Assembly (NCBI RefSeq): GCF_000685295.1
Contig: NZ_ARYL01000032.1
Span: forward strand, 1-47,796
Direction of reading: 5' to 3'
Length of the DNA stretch: 47,796 nt
Source: Hyphomonas oceanitis SCH89
GTDB taxonomy: Bacteria; Pseudomonadota; Alphaproteobacteria; Caulobacterales; Hyphomonadaceae
Every line of letters begins with the position of its first letter. Positions within the stretch are counted from its first letter, which is position 1. The notes beneath the pieces are model-generated. The model ran no database searches. It was not told the origin of the DNA and saw only the letters and a list, made by a program, of their open reading frames with translations. Positions 27,712-35,744 of this stretch are shown piece after piece. Both the position numbers and the translations under genes were made by a program.

Positions 27712-28722
27712 CTATGCGGCCATAGCGCGTTCGATTTCGGAGAGGTGTTTGGCTTTGTCCGCCTCGCTCATGAAGGCTGCGGTAAAGCTGTTTCGTGCCA
27801 GCTGGATGAGCTGGTCATTGCTAAGATCGAGCGCATCAGCGATCGCCTGATAGTTCTGGTTTACGTAACCGCCGAAATAGGCCGGGTCGTCGGAATTCAC
27901 GGTTACAAGAAGGCCGGCTTCCAGCTGCGCTTTTAGCGGGCTCTGCTTCAGATCGTCGATCACGCAGAGTGACAGGTTGGAAAGCGGGCAGTTCGTCAGC
28001 GGGGTCTGGGTGTCTCGCAGAACCTGAATCAGGCCCTCGTCTTCCATGGATCGGTTCCCATGGTCGATCCGGTCAGCGCCGATGTCGATAAGGGCTTCCT
28101 GTACATATTGCGGCGGGCCTTCCTCGCCAGCGTGCAGGCACAGCTTGAAACCCAGCTCCCGGCATTTAGCAAAGAGGCGTGCGAACTTGGACGGCGGGTG
28201 GCCGATCTCGGAGCTGTCGAGCCCGACGCCGATAAATCGTGCGTGATAAGACTTGGACTCTTCGAGCAGGGCGAACCCGTCTTCTTCACTCAGGTGGCGC
28301 AGGAAGCTCATGATGACATGAGACGTGATGCCCAGCTTTGTCTCGCCATCGGCCAGCGCTTCGAGAATACCATCTGCGACCGTCGCGAATGCGACCCCGC
28401 GCTCGGTATGCGCCTGCGGGTCAAAGAAGATTTCCACATGGCGGACATTGTCTGCCGCCGCGCGCTCCAGGTAGGCCCATGTCAGATCGTAAAAGTCCTG
28501 CTTGTGCAGCAGCACGGCCATGCCCTGGTAATAGATATCGAGGAATTCCTGCAGGTTCGAGAAGGCGTAGGCCGCCTTGGCCTCTTCGAGCGTCTTAAAG
28601 GCCGTCTGAATACCGTTGCGCTCGGCGATCTGCATCATCAGCTCAGGCTCGAAGCTGCCTTCGATGTGGAGGTGCAGTTCGGCTTTTGGTAATTTGGCGA
28701 TGAGTGCGGCGCGGTCAATCAT
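27712..28722 (-). CDS. Adenine deaminase (adenosine-deaminase superfamily)
   Basis: A 336-residue TIM-barrel zinc deaminase. Metal ligands are H17 and H19 in AELHLHIEGS, the His of CLHAGEEGPP and the Asp pair in VNSDDPAYFGGY. Three blocks point to the adenine-specific subgroup rather than adenosine deaminase: FDPQAHTERG, GLDSSEIGHPPSKF and DPAYFGGYV, which match the characterised Pseudomonas-type adenine deaminase from memory of that family. It would convert adenine to hypoxanthine. GGAGG lies six bases before the ATG at 28722. It sits between purQ (75 bp upstream) and purL, linking salvage with synthesis. Confidence 0.88.
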   Translation of the reverse strand: MIDRAALIAKLPKAELHLHIEGSFEPELMMQIAERNGIQTAFKTLEEAKAAYAFSNLQEFLDIYYQGMAVLLHKQDFYDLTWAYLERAAADNVRHVEIFFDPQAHTERGVAFATVADGILEALADGETKLGITSHVIMSFLRHLSEEDGFALLEESKSYHARFIGVGLDSSEIGHPPSKFARLFAKCRELGFKLCLHAGEEGPPQYVQEALIDIGADRIDHGNRSMEDEGLIQVLRDTQTPLTNCPLSNLSLCVIDDLKQSPLKAQLEAGLLVTVNSDDPAYFGGYVNQNYQAIADALDLSNDQLIQLARNSFTAAFMSEADKAKHLSEIERAMAA

Positions 28723-28797
28723 TCAGGGCCTCCAGCAGACACAGGCGTTAGAACCCGCTTATACACGAGCCGGTGTGCGCTCCAAGGTCGTGGCAGC

Positions 28798-29466
28798 TTA
28801 AGCGGCGTTCAGGAGGCTCAGGAAAACGCCTAGTCCGTCTGCGCCGCCTTCATTGCCACCCATTGCGCGTTCCGGGTGGGGCATCATGCCCATGACGCGG
28901 CCGTTGTCGCTGAGGATGCCGGCAATATCCCGCGATGCGCCGTTGGGGTTTTCACCCGCGGCATAGCGGAACACAACGCGGCCTTCGCCTTCGAGCCGGT
29001 CGAGCGTCGCATCGTCCGCGAAATAGTTGCCGTCATGGTGTGCGATGGGGATCGTGACGGTCGAGCTGCCGGAATAGGCACTCGTAAAGGCGGTATTTGC
29101 GCTTTCCACCGACAGGCGCTGCGGACGACACACAAAGTGCAGGGACGCATTCCGAATGAGAACGCCCGGCAGCAGGCGCGTTTCGCAAAGGATCTGGAAG
29201 CCATTGCAGATGCCCAACACATAACCGCCGCGTTCGGCATGCGCCTTGAGTTGCTTGACGACTGGCGAGTTGGCCGCCATGGCGCCGCAGCGCAAATAGT
29301 CGCCGTATGAGAAGCCGCCCGGAATCACCACGAGATCCGTATCTTCGGGGATGATGCCGTCTTTGTGCCAGACCATCGCCGGAGCTTTGCCGGTGACTTG
29401 GGCAAGCGCGTCTTGCGCGTCACGGTCGCAGTTGGAGGCGGGAAATACAATGACGGCGGTTTTCAT
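28798..29466 (-). CDS. purQ: Phosphoribosylformylglycinamidine synthase subunit PurQ (glutaminase)
   Basis: A 222-residue class I glutamine amidotransferase that supplies ammonia to PurL. The nucleophile is C87 in [11 protein letters not shown], and MMPHPERA carries the His and Glu of the triad. [17 protein letters not shown] is the standard PurQ block. It is the first gene of the leftward purQ-adenine deaminase-purL array. The third subunit, purS, usually just upstream of purQ, is not found here: the next gene upstream is the oppositely oriented entericidin-like gene. Confidence 0.98.
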   Translation of the reverse strand: MKTAVIVFPASNCDRDAQDALAQVTGKAPAMVWHKDGIIPEDTDLVVIPGGFSYGDYLRCGAMAANSPVVKQLKAHAERGGYVLGICNGFQILCETRLLPGVLIRNASLHFVCRPQRLSVESANTAFTSAYSGSSTVTIPIAHHDGNYFADDATLDRLEGEGRVVFRYAAGENPNGASRDIAGILSDNGRVMGMMPHPERAMGGNEGGADGLGVFLSLLNAA

Positions 29467-29620
29467 GCGGCCCCTTTAGCAGGGAGTCGCAGGAAATGGG
29501 AATAGAATTTCAGCGGTTTATGCGGTCAATGCGGACTCTTTCCGGCGACCGAAATGACCGCTTGCCGGTTCAAAAATACAGGCCCATCATGACTTGCTCA
29601 GTCAAGAAGGAGAGCACCTA

Positions 29621-29773
29621 ATGAAAAAGTTCCTCATTGCCCTTATGGCCGTTTCCTACATGCCATTCGTCACGGCCTGCAACACGGTTGAAGGCGTCGG
29701 CAAAGACGTTGAAGCGGGTGGAGAAGTCGTCCAGGACGCCGCTAAAGATGTCAAAGAAGAGATCACGGAATAG
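29621..29773 (+). CDS. Entericidin-like small lipoprotein
   Basis: A 50-residue lipoprotein: MKKFLIALMAVSYMPF, then VTAC with the acylated Cys at residue 20, then NTVEGVGKDVEAGGEVVQDA. The GxGKDVExGGE pattern and the short amphipathic tail match the entericidin A/B family of small membrane lipoproteins. AAGGAGA lies eight bases before the ATG. E. coli carries an antidote/toxin pair; here there is one copy. It converges on the FAD oxidoreductase gene with a hairpin between. Whether it is toxic is unknown. Confidence 0.88.
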   Translation: MKKFLIALMAVSYMPFVTACNTVEGVGKDVEAGGEVVQDAAKDVKEEITE

Positions 29774-29784
29774 TCTCCAAGGCT

Positions 29785-29806
29785 CCCCTTCCTCACGAGG
29801 GAGGGG
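29785..29806 (+). terminator. Candidate hairpin after the entericidin-like gene
   Basis: Bases 29785-29794 pair with 29797-29806 in a ten-step stem with one G-T pair. The formal loop is two bases, so the tip must open. No convincing T-run follows on either strand, so it may be an attenuating hairpin rather than a full terminator between two convergent genes. Confidence 0.4.
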
Positions 29807-29829
29807 GGCATCTTGCTGGACTGCCCCTG

Positions 29830-30930
29830 CTAATTCTCCATGAATTTCAAGTCGATATGTCGCTTGAGAGACCAGAGACCTGGCAGGTTGAGGGTCAGTC
29901 CCCATTTTTCAGCCAAGGCGCGGCGATGCCCGAGACTGACAAGTTTCAAGTAATCCAATTGCGGTCGATACGTCGTGAGCGCCTCGCCTTTGATAAGCCG
30001 TATGATTTGCTCTGCGAGCACCGGGCCCTGCCTCACCGCGTAGACCCCGGCCTTGGGCTTTGGCGCAAAGCCGAGATGAGCGGTGTCGCCGCATGCGAAT
30101 ATAGCGGGATGACTGACCGATCTCAGGGTCTCATCTACAACAATGAATCCCACATGTGTTTCCAGCCCTGTCTCTGCCAGCCAGGGGTAGGGGCGCGCAC
30201 CCGATGCGAGCACCGTGAAGCGCGAGGGTACTGTCTCTCCTGAGTTCAGAAGCAGGGTGTCATCTGTCGCATCTGTTACGGAAGCGCTCGTCTTTATAAC
30301 GATTCCGGCTTTAGCAAGGGCCCGCGCAAGCTGCCGTCGGAGGCTGTCTGAAGCTCCGGGCAAGATGCAATCGGAACGCTCGAGCAGAGAGACGCAAACC
30401 GATTGTACTGCCGCGATATTATCGAGGTGATATTTCATGGAGAGGGCAAGTTCTATACCCGCTGTTCCTGCGCCGACGATCGCGACGTGTGGCGGGCGGG
30501 TTTGTGATCGGACATCAGCCACGAACTCCATCCATCGATCTGCGAAGATGCCCAGAGGCTTCACAGGTACGCCCCGGGCTTTAAGGCTTTCGGGCGCGTC
30601 GATGGCCGCGATGGCGCCGATATCGAGCGAGGCATGGTCAAACCCGAATTGACGGCCATCAGAGAAGATCGCCTCGCGTTTGCTCGGGTCCAGATGGGTT
30701 GCTTTGGCGATATGGAAGGTCGCGCCGGCGGCCTTGCACAGGGGTTCAAGGGGTATTTCGAGGGCGTTCCGTGGCCAATGCCCGGCAACATGCCCCGGCA
30801 GCAGGCCGCTATAGGATGTCGTAGAGTCCGGGCTTACCAGATGGAGGTCAAGCCCCGCTTGTGGTTTGCGAGCGAGATGCCTCAGCGCAACGACGTGCGT
30901 ATGTCCTCCACCGATCAGGAGGATGCGCAC
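29830..30930 (-). CDS. FAD-dependent pyridine-nucleotide oxidoreductase (NDH-2-like)
   Basis: A 366-residue two-dinucleotide-binding flavoprotein. The FAD site is ILLIGGGHTHVVALRHLA at the N-terminus, the NAD(P)H site is VAIVGAGTAGIELAL, and IFACGDTAHL is the third FAD motif. The GGGHTH start is typical of proteins annotated as SelD-associated or type II NADH-dehydrogenase-like enzymes. No selD is present here. The chosen start is GTG at 30930, which shares its G with the TAG stop of rlmJ (TAGTG), so translation is coupled. An upstream in-frame start at 30957 lies inside rlmJ. Electron acceptor is unknown. Confidence 0.88.
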   Translation of the reverse strand: MRILLIGGGHTHVVALRHLARKPQAGLDLHLVSPDSTTSYSGLLPGHVAGHWPRNALEIPLEPLCKAAGATFHIAKATHLDPSKREAIFSDGRQFGFDHASLDIGAIAAIDAPESLKARGVPVKPLGIFADRWMEFVADVRSQTRPPHVAIVGAGTAGIELALSMKYHLDNIAAVQSVCVSLLERSDCILPGASDSLRRQLARALAKAGIVIKTSASVTDATDDTLLLNSGETVPSRFTVLASGARPYPWLAETGLETHVGFIVVDETLRSVSHPAIFACGDTAHLGFAPKPKAGVYAVRQGPVLAEQIIRLIKGEALTTYRPQLDYLKLVSLGHRRALAEKWGLTLNLPGLWSLKRHIDLKFMEN

Positions 30931-31727
30931 TAGGTCCGCGCCGCTTCGGCCGACCACCAGGACTGGAGGGATGAGGCGATGGCGTGGCTAGGCGCGCTGG
31001 CCGATGGCGGCGCCCGGAAGGCGACAATGGCCGAGCCTTCGAGTGCGCTTTCGTCATCCACATCCACAGGCCAGCGCGCACCCGCAATGATACAGTCATC
31101 AAGGCTGGCCAAGTATTCACCGAACTCTGTCTCGCGACCATCGCGGAAGAGGGGCAGCCAGAGGATGAGGATGCCATTTGGCCAACGCTTGAGGGCGCGG
31201 GGTGTCCACAGGGCGAGGGCATCAATGTCGCGGCTCGTCTCGTAACTCGGATCCACGAAGCAGACCATTTGCTCGGCCCCGCGTGGCGCCAGCTTCAGTG
31301 CGCCTGAATAGCCGTCCGAGTGCTTCACCTGTACGCGCTCATCTTCGCCGACGGATTTGACAAGCGCGGCATGCTCAGCGGGATGTTTCTCGAAGAAGAT
31401 CATGCGGGCGGACGGCGGCAGCAATGATTGCGCGAGCGCGGGCGAGCCCGGATAGTCCTTCATGCCGCGTGCCTCGACATCTGACACCCAGGGCTTCAGA
31501 GGGCGGGGAGGCTTGCCATTGTGCAGGGCGAGGATGCCAGTATCGCATTCGCCGCCCTTGCGGGCCTGCTCGCCCGTCAGGTCATATCGGCCACGTCCGG
31601 AATGGGTTTCGACATATAGAACCGGTTTCCCTACGGCCGCGATTTCCTTCAACAGGGCGTGCAGCACCGCATGCTTGAGCACGTCGGCCCGGTTTCCTGC
31701 GTGATAGCCATGTTGGTAGGAGAGCAT
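30930..31727 (-). CDS. rlmJ: 23S rRNA (adenine(2030)-N6)-methyltransferase
   Basis: RlmJ methylates A2030 of 23S rRNA. The 265-residue protein begins MLSYQHGYHAGNRADVLKH, the family's signature N-terminus, which fixes the start at 31727; the frame runs open upstream but only as antisense of the M28 gene. THSGRGRYDL and MIFFEKHPAEHAAL are cofactor-binding blocks. The catalytic motif reads DPSYE where the standard enzyme has DPPYE, so the second Pro is replaced by Ser. The Asp and aromatic Tyr are kept. It is coupled to the FAD oxidoreductase gene downstream. Confidence 0.94.
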   Translation of the reverse strand: MLSYQHGYHAGNRADVLKHAVLHALLKEIAAVGKPVLYVETHSGRGRYDLTGEQARKGGECDTGILALHNGKPPRPLKPWVSDVEARGMKDYPGSPALAQSLLPPSARMIFFEKHPAEHAALVKSVGEDERVQVKHSDGYSGALKLAPRGAEQMVCFVDPSYETSRDIDALALWTPRALKRWPNGILILWLPLFRDGRETEFGEYLASLDDCIIAGARWPVDVDDESALEGSAIVAFRAPPSASAPSHAIASSLQSWWSAEAART

Positions 31728-31756
31728 TGCGTGGTCTTTCGAGGTTTCAGAATGAA

Positions 31757-31793
31757 ATAGTCCCGAACGACCTTCGGGGCCATCCGGGACTAT
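31757..31793 (-). terminator. Inverted repeat after the M28 lipoprotein gene
   Basis: A perfect 9-bp stem (31757-31765 with 31785-31793) lies between the M28 gene and rlmJ. On the minus strand it is followed by TTCATTC, a poor T-run. It may be a weak terminator or a 5' leader hairpin of rlmJ. Confidence 0.4.
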
Positions 31794-31812
31794 GACGTTT
31801 AGGTGCGGGCGT

Positions 31813-33558
31813 CTATTGGGCGCCGAGCGATTCCTTACGGGCCGCTTCGAACTCATTGCCGGGATACCATGTCGGCCAGTCGGTAGAATCGACAATGCCT
31901 TCACCCACTTCGTACAGGGCCTGAATATCTTCGGCGAAACCGGAGAGGTCCCAATCGTCAGAGTACTCGTCCATCGGCTTGTGGTAGCGTTCTGCTGTAT
32001 AGGCCGCTGCCGCTGCCTTGCCGGCCGCGATGCCGCCTTCAAGCTTGTCTTCGCCGCCGTCAGCGTAGAGCATTGGCACGCCGCGCTTGGCGAGCGAGAT
32101 GTGGTCAGACCGGTAGAAGTAGCCGGCTTCCGGTTTGCCGTCTGGCTTGATGACGCGGTCATCAGCTTTCAGGATGTCCGTTAGGCGGTCTTCCAGTTCC
32201 GAAGCGCCATAGCCGATTATGACCATGTCATGCGTGCGGCCTACGGGCAGGGCACCATCCATGTTGATGCCGGCGACGATCTCGTTGAGGGGCACAGTTG
32301 GATGCTCAGCGAAGTATTCCGAGCCAAGCAGACCGGATTCTTCCAGTGTGACCGAGACGAAAAGAAGGGACCGTTCGTGGGGCTCTGCCGCGAAGGCTTC
32401 AGCGAGTTCCAGGAGGGCTGCCACGCCGGTCGCATTGTCTACGGCGCCATTATAGATCTGGTCTTCATAGAAATCCTCGCCTGGGGCACCGGTCTTCTTC
32501 CCGGTTTTCTTGCCGAGGTGATCCCAGTGCGCCGTGTAGAGCATGTATTCGTCCGGCGTGGTGGTTCCTGGCAGGACGCCGATCACGTTGCGGCTATCCA
32601 GCTTGTCGATGGTCTGGACGATTTCACCAGTCGCCTTCAGCCCGGTCAGGGAGACCGGCTTGAAGCCGCGGCTTTTCGCGGCTGTCTTCATGGCTTCGAA
32701 GTCGAGGCCGGCAGACGCAAAAAGCTTCTCGGCCATTGCGCGGGTGACCCAGCCTTCCAGTTCGGCACGGTCAGCGCCGCCATCTTCGCGAACAAGATCG
32801 GACTGCGCGCCGGACCATGAGTTCTTCACGACATCCCAGCCGTAGGAGGCTGGTTCTGTTTCGTGGACGATGATGGCTGCGGTGGCGCCTTTACGGGCCG
32901 CTTCTTCATACTTGTAGGTCCAGCGACCGTAATAGGTCATGGACTTACCCTTGAAGAGCTCCGGATCGCCAGTCGCAAAACCGGGATCGTTGACGAGGAT
33001 CACGACCGTTTTGCCGGCGTAATCCTGATCACCATAGTCGTCCCAGCCATACTCCGGCGCGTCGACGCCGTAACCGACGAAGACAACATCGGACGGCTCG
33101 AACGAGATAGTCGTGGAGTCCTGATGCTTGGTCCAGATGACGGAGTCCTGTTTCAGGACGGTTGGCATTTCGGTGCCGTCGGGAGCGGTGAAGGTCAGGA
33201 AGGATTGGTCCGGTTCAATGGTCTGATTGACCATTGCGACTTTCTGGAAATACGTGCCGTCATCGCCGCCAGGCTGAAGGCCGATACGGGCCATTTCAGC
33301 GCCAATCCATGCGGCAGCTTCTTCGCCGATCGGCGTGCCGGGACCGCGTCCTTCGAATGTATCGTCTGCCAGCGTCTTGACGCGCTCGGCGAGGTCACTC
33401 GCCGTGATAGCGGCTGTCGTGTCTGTCGGGAGTGGCATCAGCAAAGTCGGGGCGGGCGGCGTCTCCGCAACGGGCGCCGCGGCGGGAGTGGACTCCGGCT
33501 TCGGGCTGCCACATGCAGCGAGCGCCATCAGAGACGCAGCGAGTACATAATGTTTCAT
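31813..33558 (-). CDS. M28 family metallopeptidase lipoprotein with PA-like insert
   Basis: A 581-residue exported zinc peptidase. MKHYVLAASLMALAAC gives a lipobox with acylated Cys at residue 16, followed by a Pro/Ala/Thr-rich linker. A protease-associated-like insert occupies the middle of the first half (DVVFVGYGVDAPEYGW...KTVVILVNDP). The catalytic part has HWDHLG, GAVDNATG, EESGLLGSE and RSDHISLAKRG. The start at 33558 is preceded by GGAGGGG; the frame upstream is not signal-like. It is on the same strand as rlmJ, 85 bp away. Likely an aminopeptidase of the cell envelope. Confidence 0.93.
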   Translation of the reverse strand: MKHYVLAASLMALAACGSPKPESTPAAAPVAETPPAPTLLMPLPTDTTAAITASDLAERVKTLADDTFEGRGPGTPIGEEAAAWIGAEMARIGLQPGGDDGTYFQKVAMVNQTIEPDQSFLTFTAPDGTEMPTVLKQDSVIWTKHQDSTTISFEPSDVVFVGYGVDAPEYGWDDYGDQDYAGKTVVILVNDPGFATGDPELFKGKSMTYYGRWTYKYEEAARKGATAAIIVHETEPASYGWDVVKNSWSGAQSDLVREDGGADRAELEGWVTRAMAEKLFASAGLDFEAMKTAAKSRGFKPVSLTGLKATGEIVQTIDKLDSRNVIGVLPGTTTPDEYMLYTAHWDHLGKKTGKKTGAPGEDFYEDQIYNGAVDNATGVAALLELAEAFAAEPHERSLLFVSVTLEESGLLGSEYFAEHPTVPLNEIVAGINMDGALPVGRTHDMVIIGYGASELEDRLTDILKADDRVIKPDGKPEAGYFYRSDHISLAKRGVPMLYADGGEDKLEGGIAAGKAAAAAYTAERYHKPMDEYSDDWDLSGFAEDIQALYEVGEGIVDSTDWPTWYPGNEFEAARKESLGAQ

Positions 33559-33656
33559 ATTTGAGTGCCCCTCCAATGGGCATTTCGGCTTGCTTGGGAC
33601 AGGGTCTGGCATGGGCCGCGTCAGGCTTCAAGGCACGGCTGTGCAGGGCGCATAGC

Positions 33657-33689
33657 AAAAAGGCGGGTTCCATTGCTGGAACCCGCCTT
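33657..33689 (-). terminator. Strong terminator after the Ala-rich lipoprotein gene
   Basis: A 13-bp perfect stem with a four-base loop (33660-33672 with 33677-33689) is followed on the minus strand by TTTTT. It insulates the M28 lipoprotein gene from its upstream neighbour. Confidence 0.9.
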
Positions 33690-33712
33690 AAAAAGGTCAA
33701 TTCGACCTTGAA

Positions 33713-34117
33713 CTATTCCTTGGCCGCTTCGGCTGCGACTTCTGCTTCATCCGCAGCTTCTTCAGCTGCTTCTGCAGCATCCTCGGCAGCGACAGCTGTT
33801 GCGACAGCAGCAGCATCGGCCGCATCCTCAGCGGCATCTTCCGCCATGTCGGCAGCAGCGGCAGCGACTTCAGGGTCGTTTGTTGCATCGGCGGTTTCAG
33901 CGGCGACGGCGGCTTCGACAGCGGCGCCCTGCGCGGCTTCTGAGGCGGGCGCGGCTTCTTCGGATACGTCAACGGCGTCTGCTGCGGCTTCGGCAGACAC
34001 TTCGGCCGAAGCGGCGTCGAGGCTGGCTGCAGCCGACGATTCGGCCGTTGTAGGTGTGGCGCAAGCGGCTAGCATGGCCATTGATGCGGCAGCACCAGCA
34101 ATTAGTTTGAAGTTCAT
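33713..34117 (-). CDS. Alanine-rich acidic lipoprotein, unknown function
   Basis: A 134-residue low-complexity protein. The signal MNFKLIAGAAASMAMLAAC gives a lipobox with Cys at residue 19. The mature part is about half alanine, most of the rest being Glu, Asp, Ser and Val, in blocks such as AAEDAAEAAEEAADEAE. It should be a long negatively charged helix or be partly disordered. GAGGG lies before the ATG at 34117, and a strong terminator follows, supporting a real, separately expressed gene. An oppositely oriented Ala/Ser-rich frame over the same bases has no start context. It may be a periplasmic spacer like a Braun-type lipoprotein, but no motif proves this. Confidence 0.72.
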   Translation of the reverse strand: MNFKLIAGAAASMAMLAACATPTTAESSAAASLDAASAEVSAEAAADAVDVSEEAAPASEAAQGAAVEAAVAAETADATNDPEVAAAAADMAEDAAEDAADAAAVATAVAAEDAAEAAEEAADEAEVAAEAAKE

Positions 34118-34212
34118 ATATTCACCCTCACTTTGACTTTATTGTTTTGTTTACGGCGACCCCGTTTCCCGAAATTCGCCTGTTGCGGGCGTCTCAACCA
34201 AATGTGGCGATT

Positions 34213-35109
34213 TCAGGGCAGGGGTATCCATTCCGCTTCGTCACCCGGCACAAGGGGGAAGCGGTCCGTTCCATGCAATTTCGTGGATTCTTCCCAGTCC
34301 TGCTTGGCTTTTTCGATCTTGTCCGTGTCGGACGCGACGAAGTTCCATTCAATCTTCCTGGGACCGTCCATCGTGGCGCCACCGCACACGACGGCCTTGG
34401 TGCCGGGCAGGAATTCGACCGCAATGTCCTCGCCCGGTGCGATGACAAGCATGTGGCCTTCCTCAGCCGTTTCGTCGTCAATGCGCGCGCTTCCCGAGAC
34501 GATGTAGAGGGCGCGTTCCTCGGCGAGGCTGGCTGGCAGGATCATGCTTGCGCCGTCAGGGGCTTCGATTGCGATGTAGAGAATGTCCCATGGGAACTCC
34601 ACCGGCGAGCTATATCCCCAGGCCTCCCCTGCTAGCACCCGAATGCTTGCGCCATTTTTCTGGAAAGATGGCAGCGAGTCGGCCGAGTGGTGGGTGAAGG
34701 CGGGGGCACAGTCTTCCTCCGTGATCGGCAACGCCACCCATGTTTGCAGCCCGTGCATACGCTGGCCCGCTTCGCGTTCAGGCGCCGGGGTGCGCTCGGA
34801 GTGGACGATGCCGTGCCCGGCGGTCATCCAGTTGACCGCGCCGGGGCGGATCACGAGGTCTGTGCCGAGGCTGTCCTGATGGCGAATGGCGCCCTCGAAA
34901 AGGTATGTAACTGTGGAGAGGCCGATATGAGGATGTGGCCGCACGTCAAAGCTTTCGCCGGGGGCATAGTCCACGGGCCCAAAATGGTCGAAGAAGATGA
35001 AAGGGCCGACCATTTTCTGCGCATGGAAGGGCAGCACGCGGCGTACACGGAACCCCCCGCCAAGGTCCTTGGCGCGTGGCTCGATTGTTCTGACAATTGC
35101 ATTCGTCAT
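34213..35109 (-). CDS. Pirin family protein
   Basis: A 298-residue bicupin. The metal ligands are all present: H59 and H61 in RPHPHIG, H103 and E105 in GHGIVHSE. Characterised bacterial pirins (YhhW) are quercetin dioxygenases, while others modulate pyruvate dehydrogenase; which applies is not known. The C-terminal cupin (LYIVSGSARIDDETAEEGHML) looks complete. The gene diverges from the uracil-DNA glycosylase gene across 47 bases. Length is normal for the family. Confidence 0.94.
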   Translation of the reverse strand: MTNAIVRTIEPRAKDLGGGFRVRRVLPFHAQKMVGPFIFFDHFGPVDYAPGESFDVRPHPHIGLSTVTYLFEGAIRHQDSLGTDLVIRPGAVNWMTAGHGIVHSERTPAPEREAGQRMHGLQTWVALPITEEDCAPAFTHHSADSLPSFQKNGASIRVLAGEAWGYSSPVEFPWDILYIAIEAPDGASMILPASLAEERALYIVSGSARIDDETAEEGHMLVIAPGEDIAVEFLPGTKAVVCGGATMDGPRKIEWNFVASDTDKIEKAKQDWEESTKLHGTDRFPLVPGDEAEWIPLP

Positions 35110-35156
35110 GTGCTTTTGGCCTTTCCTGCGAAATCATAGACTTCACATATGACATC

Positions 35157-35744
35157 ATGAGTGACGATCTCCAGCCATATCTAGATCAAATTCGCACTTG
35201 CCGATTGTGCGCTGGTGAGATGAGCCGGCCGCCGCATCCGGTGCTGCAAGCCAGTGCAAGCGCCCGCATTCTTGTGGCGGGGCAGGCGCCGGGAAACCTG
35301 GCTGATGTTACCGGTATTCCGTTCAATGATCCTTCGGGCACCCGCCTGCGCGATTGGATGGGGGTGACGGATGAAGAATTCTACGACCGATCTCGCGTCG
35401 CCATTGTGCCGATGGGTTTTTGCTTTCCCGGATATGATTCAAGAGGGGCAGACAGGCCGCCAATGGTGCGGTGCGCAGAGACTTGGCGCGCGGGCCTGCT
35501 GGATCGACTACCGGCAATAAGCGTAACGATCCTGGTCGGCGCGATTGCGCAGAAATGGCACCTTGGGCCGCGTGCAGGGAAGACATTGACGGAGACCGTC
35601 AGCAAGTGGCAAGACTATGCAAGTGATCGAACGTTCACTGTTCCTCACCCCAGTTGGAGAAACACAGCATGGCTGAAACGCAATCCATGGTTCGAGGCGG
35701 ACGTGCTACCCGAACTTCGCCTCGCCGTGCGGGCGGCCTTGTAA
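35157..35744 (+). CDS. Uracil-DNA glycosylase family protein (Fe-S, family-4-like)
   Basis: A 195-residue base-excision enzyme. Cysteines are arranged as in the Fe-S glycosylases: C15-x2-C18 and C89-x16-C106. Motif 1 is GQAPG (42-46) followed by GIPFNDPSGTRL, and motif 2 is HPSWRNT near residue 175. Family 4 and 5 enzymes usually have GEAPG or GLAPG, so the Gln is unusual. The start at 35157 is the ATG after the promoter region; a longer frame reaches into the divergent pirin gene. The 3' end overlaps the lipoprotein hydrolase gene. Confidence 0.88.
   Translation: MSDDLQPYLDQIRTCRLCAGEMSRPPHPVLQASASARILVAGQAPGNLADVTGIPFNDPSGTRLRDWMGVTDEEFYDRSRVAIVPMGFCFPGYDSRGADRPPMVRCAETWRAGLLDRLPAISVTILVGAIAQKWHLGPRAGKTLTETVSKWQDYASDRTFTVPHPSWRNTAWLKRNPWFEADVLPELRLAVRAAL

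Noticed and set aside
31728..32162. Upstream extension of the rlmJ frame
   Set aside because: The extra residues overlap the M28 gene in another frame and are not conserved. MLSYQHGYHAGNR marks the true start.
33660..33689. Hairpin considered as a plus-strand terminator
   Set aside because: The five-T run is only on the minus strand, so it is assigned to the minus-strand lipoprotein gene.
33432..34136. Plus-strand Ala/Ser-rich frame over the acidic lipoprotein gene
   Set aside because: Repeated GCA/GCC codons give open frames on both strands. Only the minus strand has a lipobox, ribosome site and terminator.
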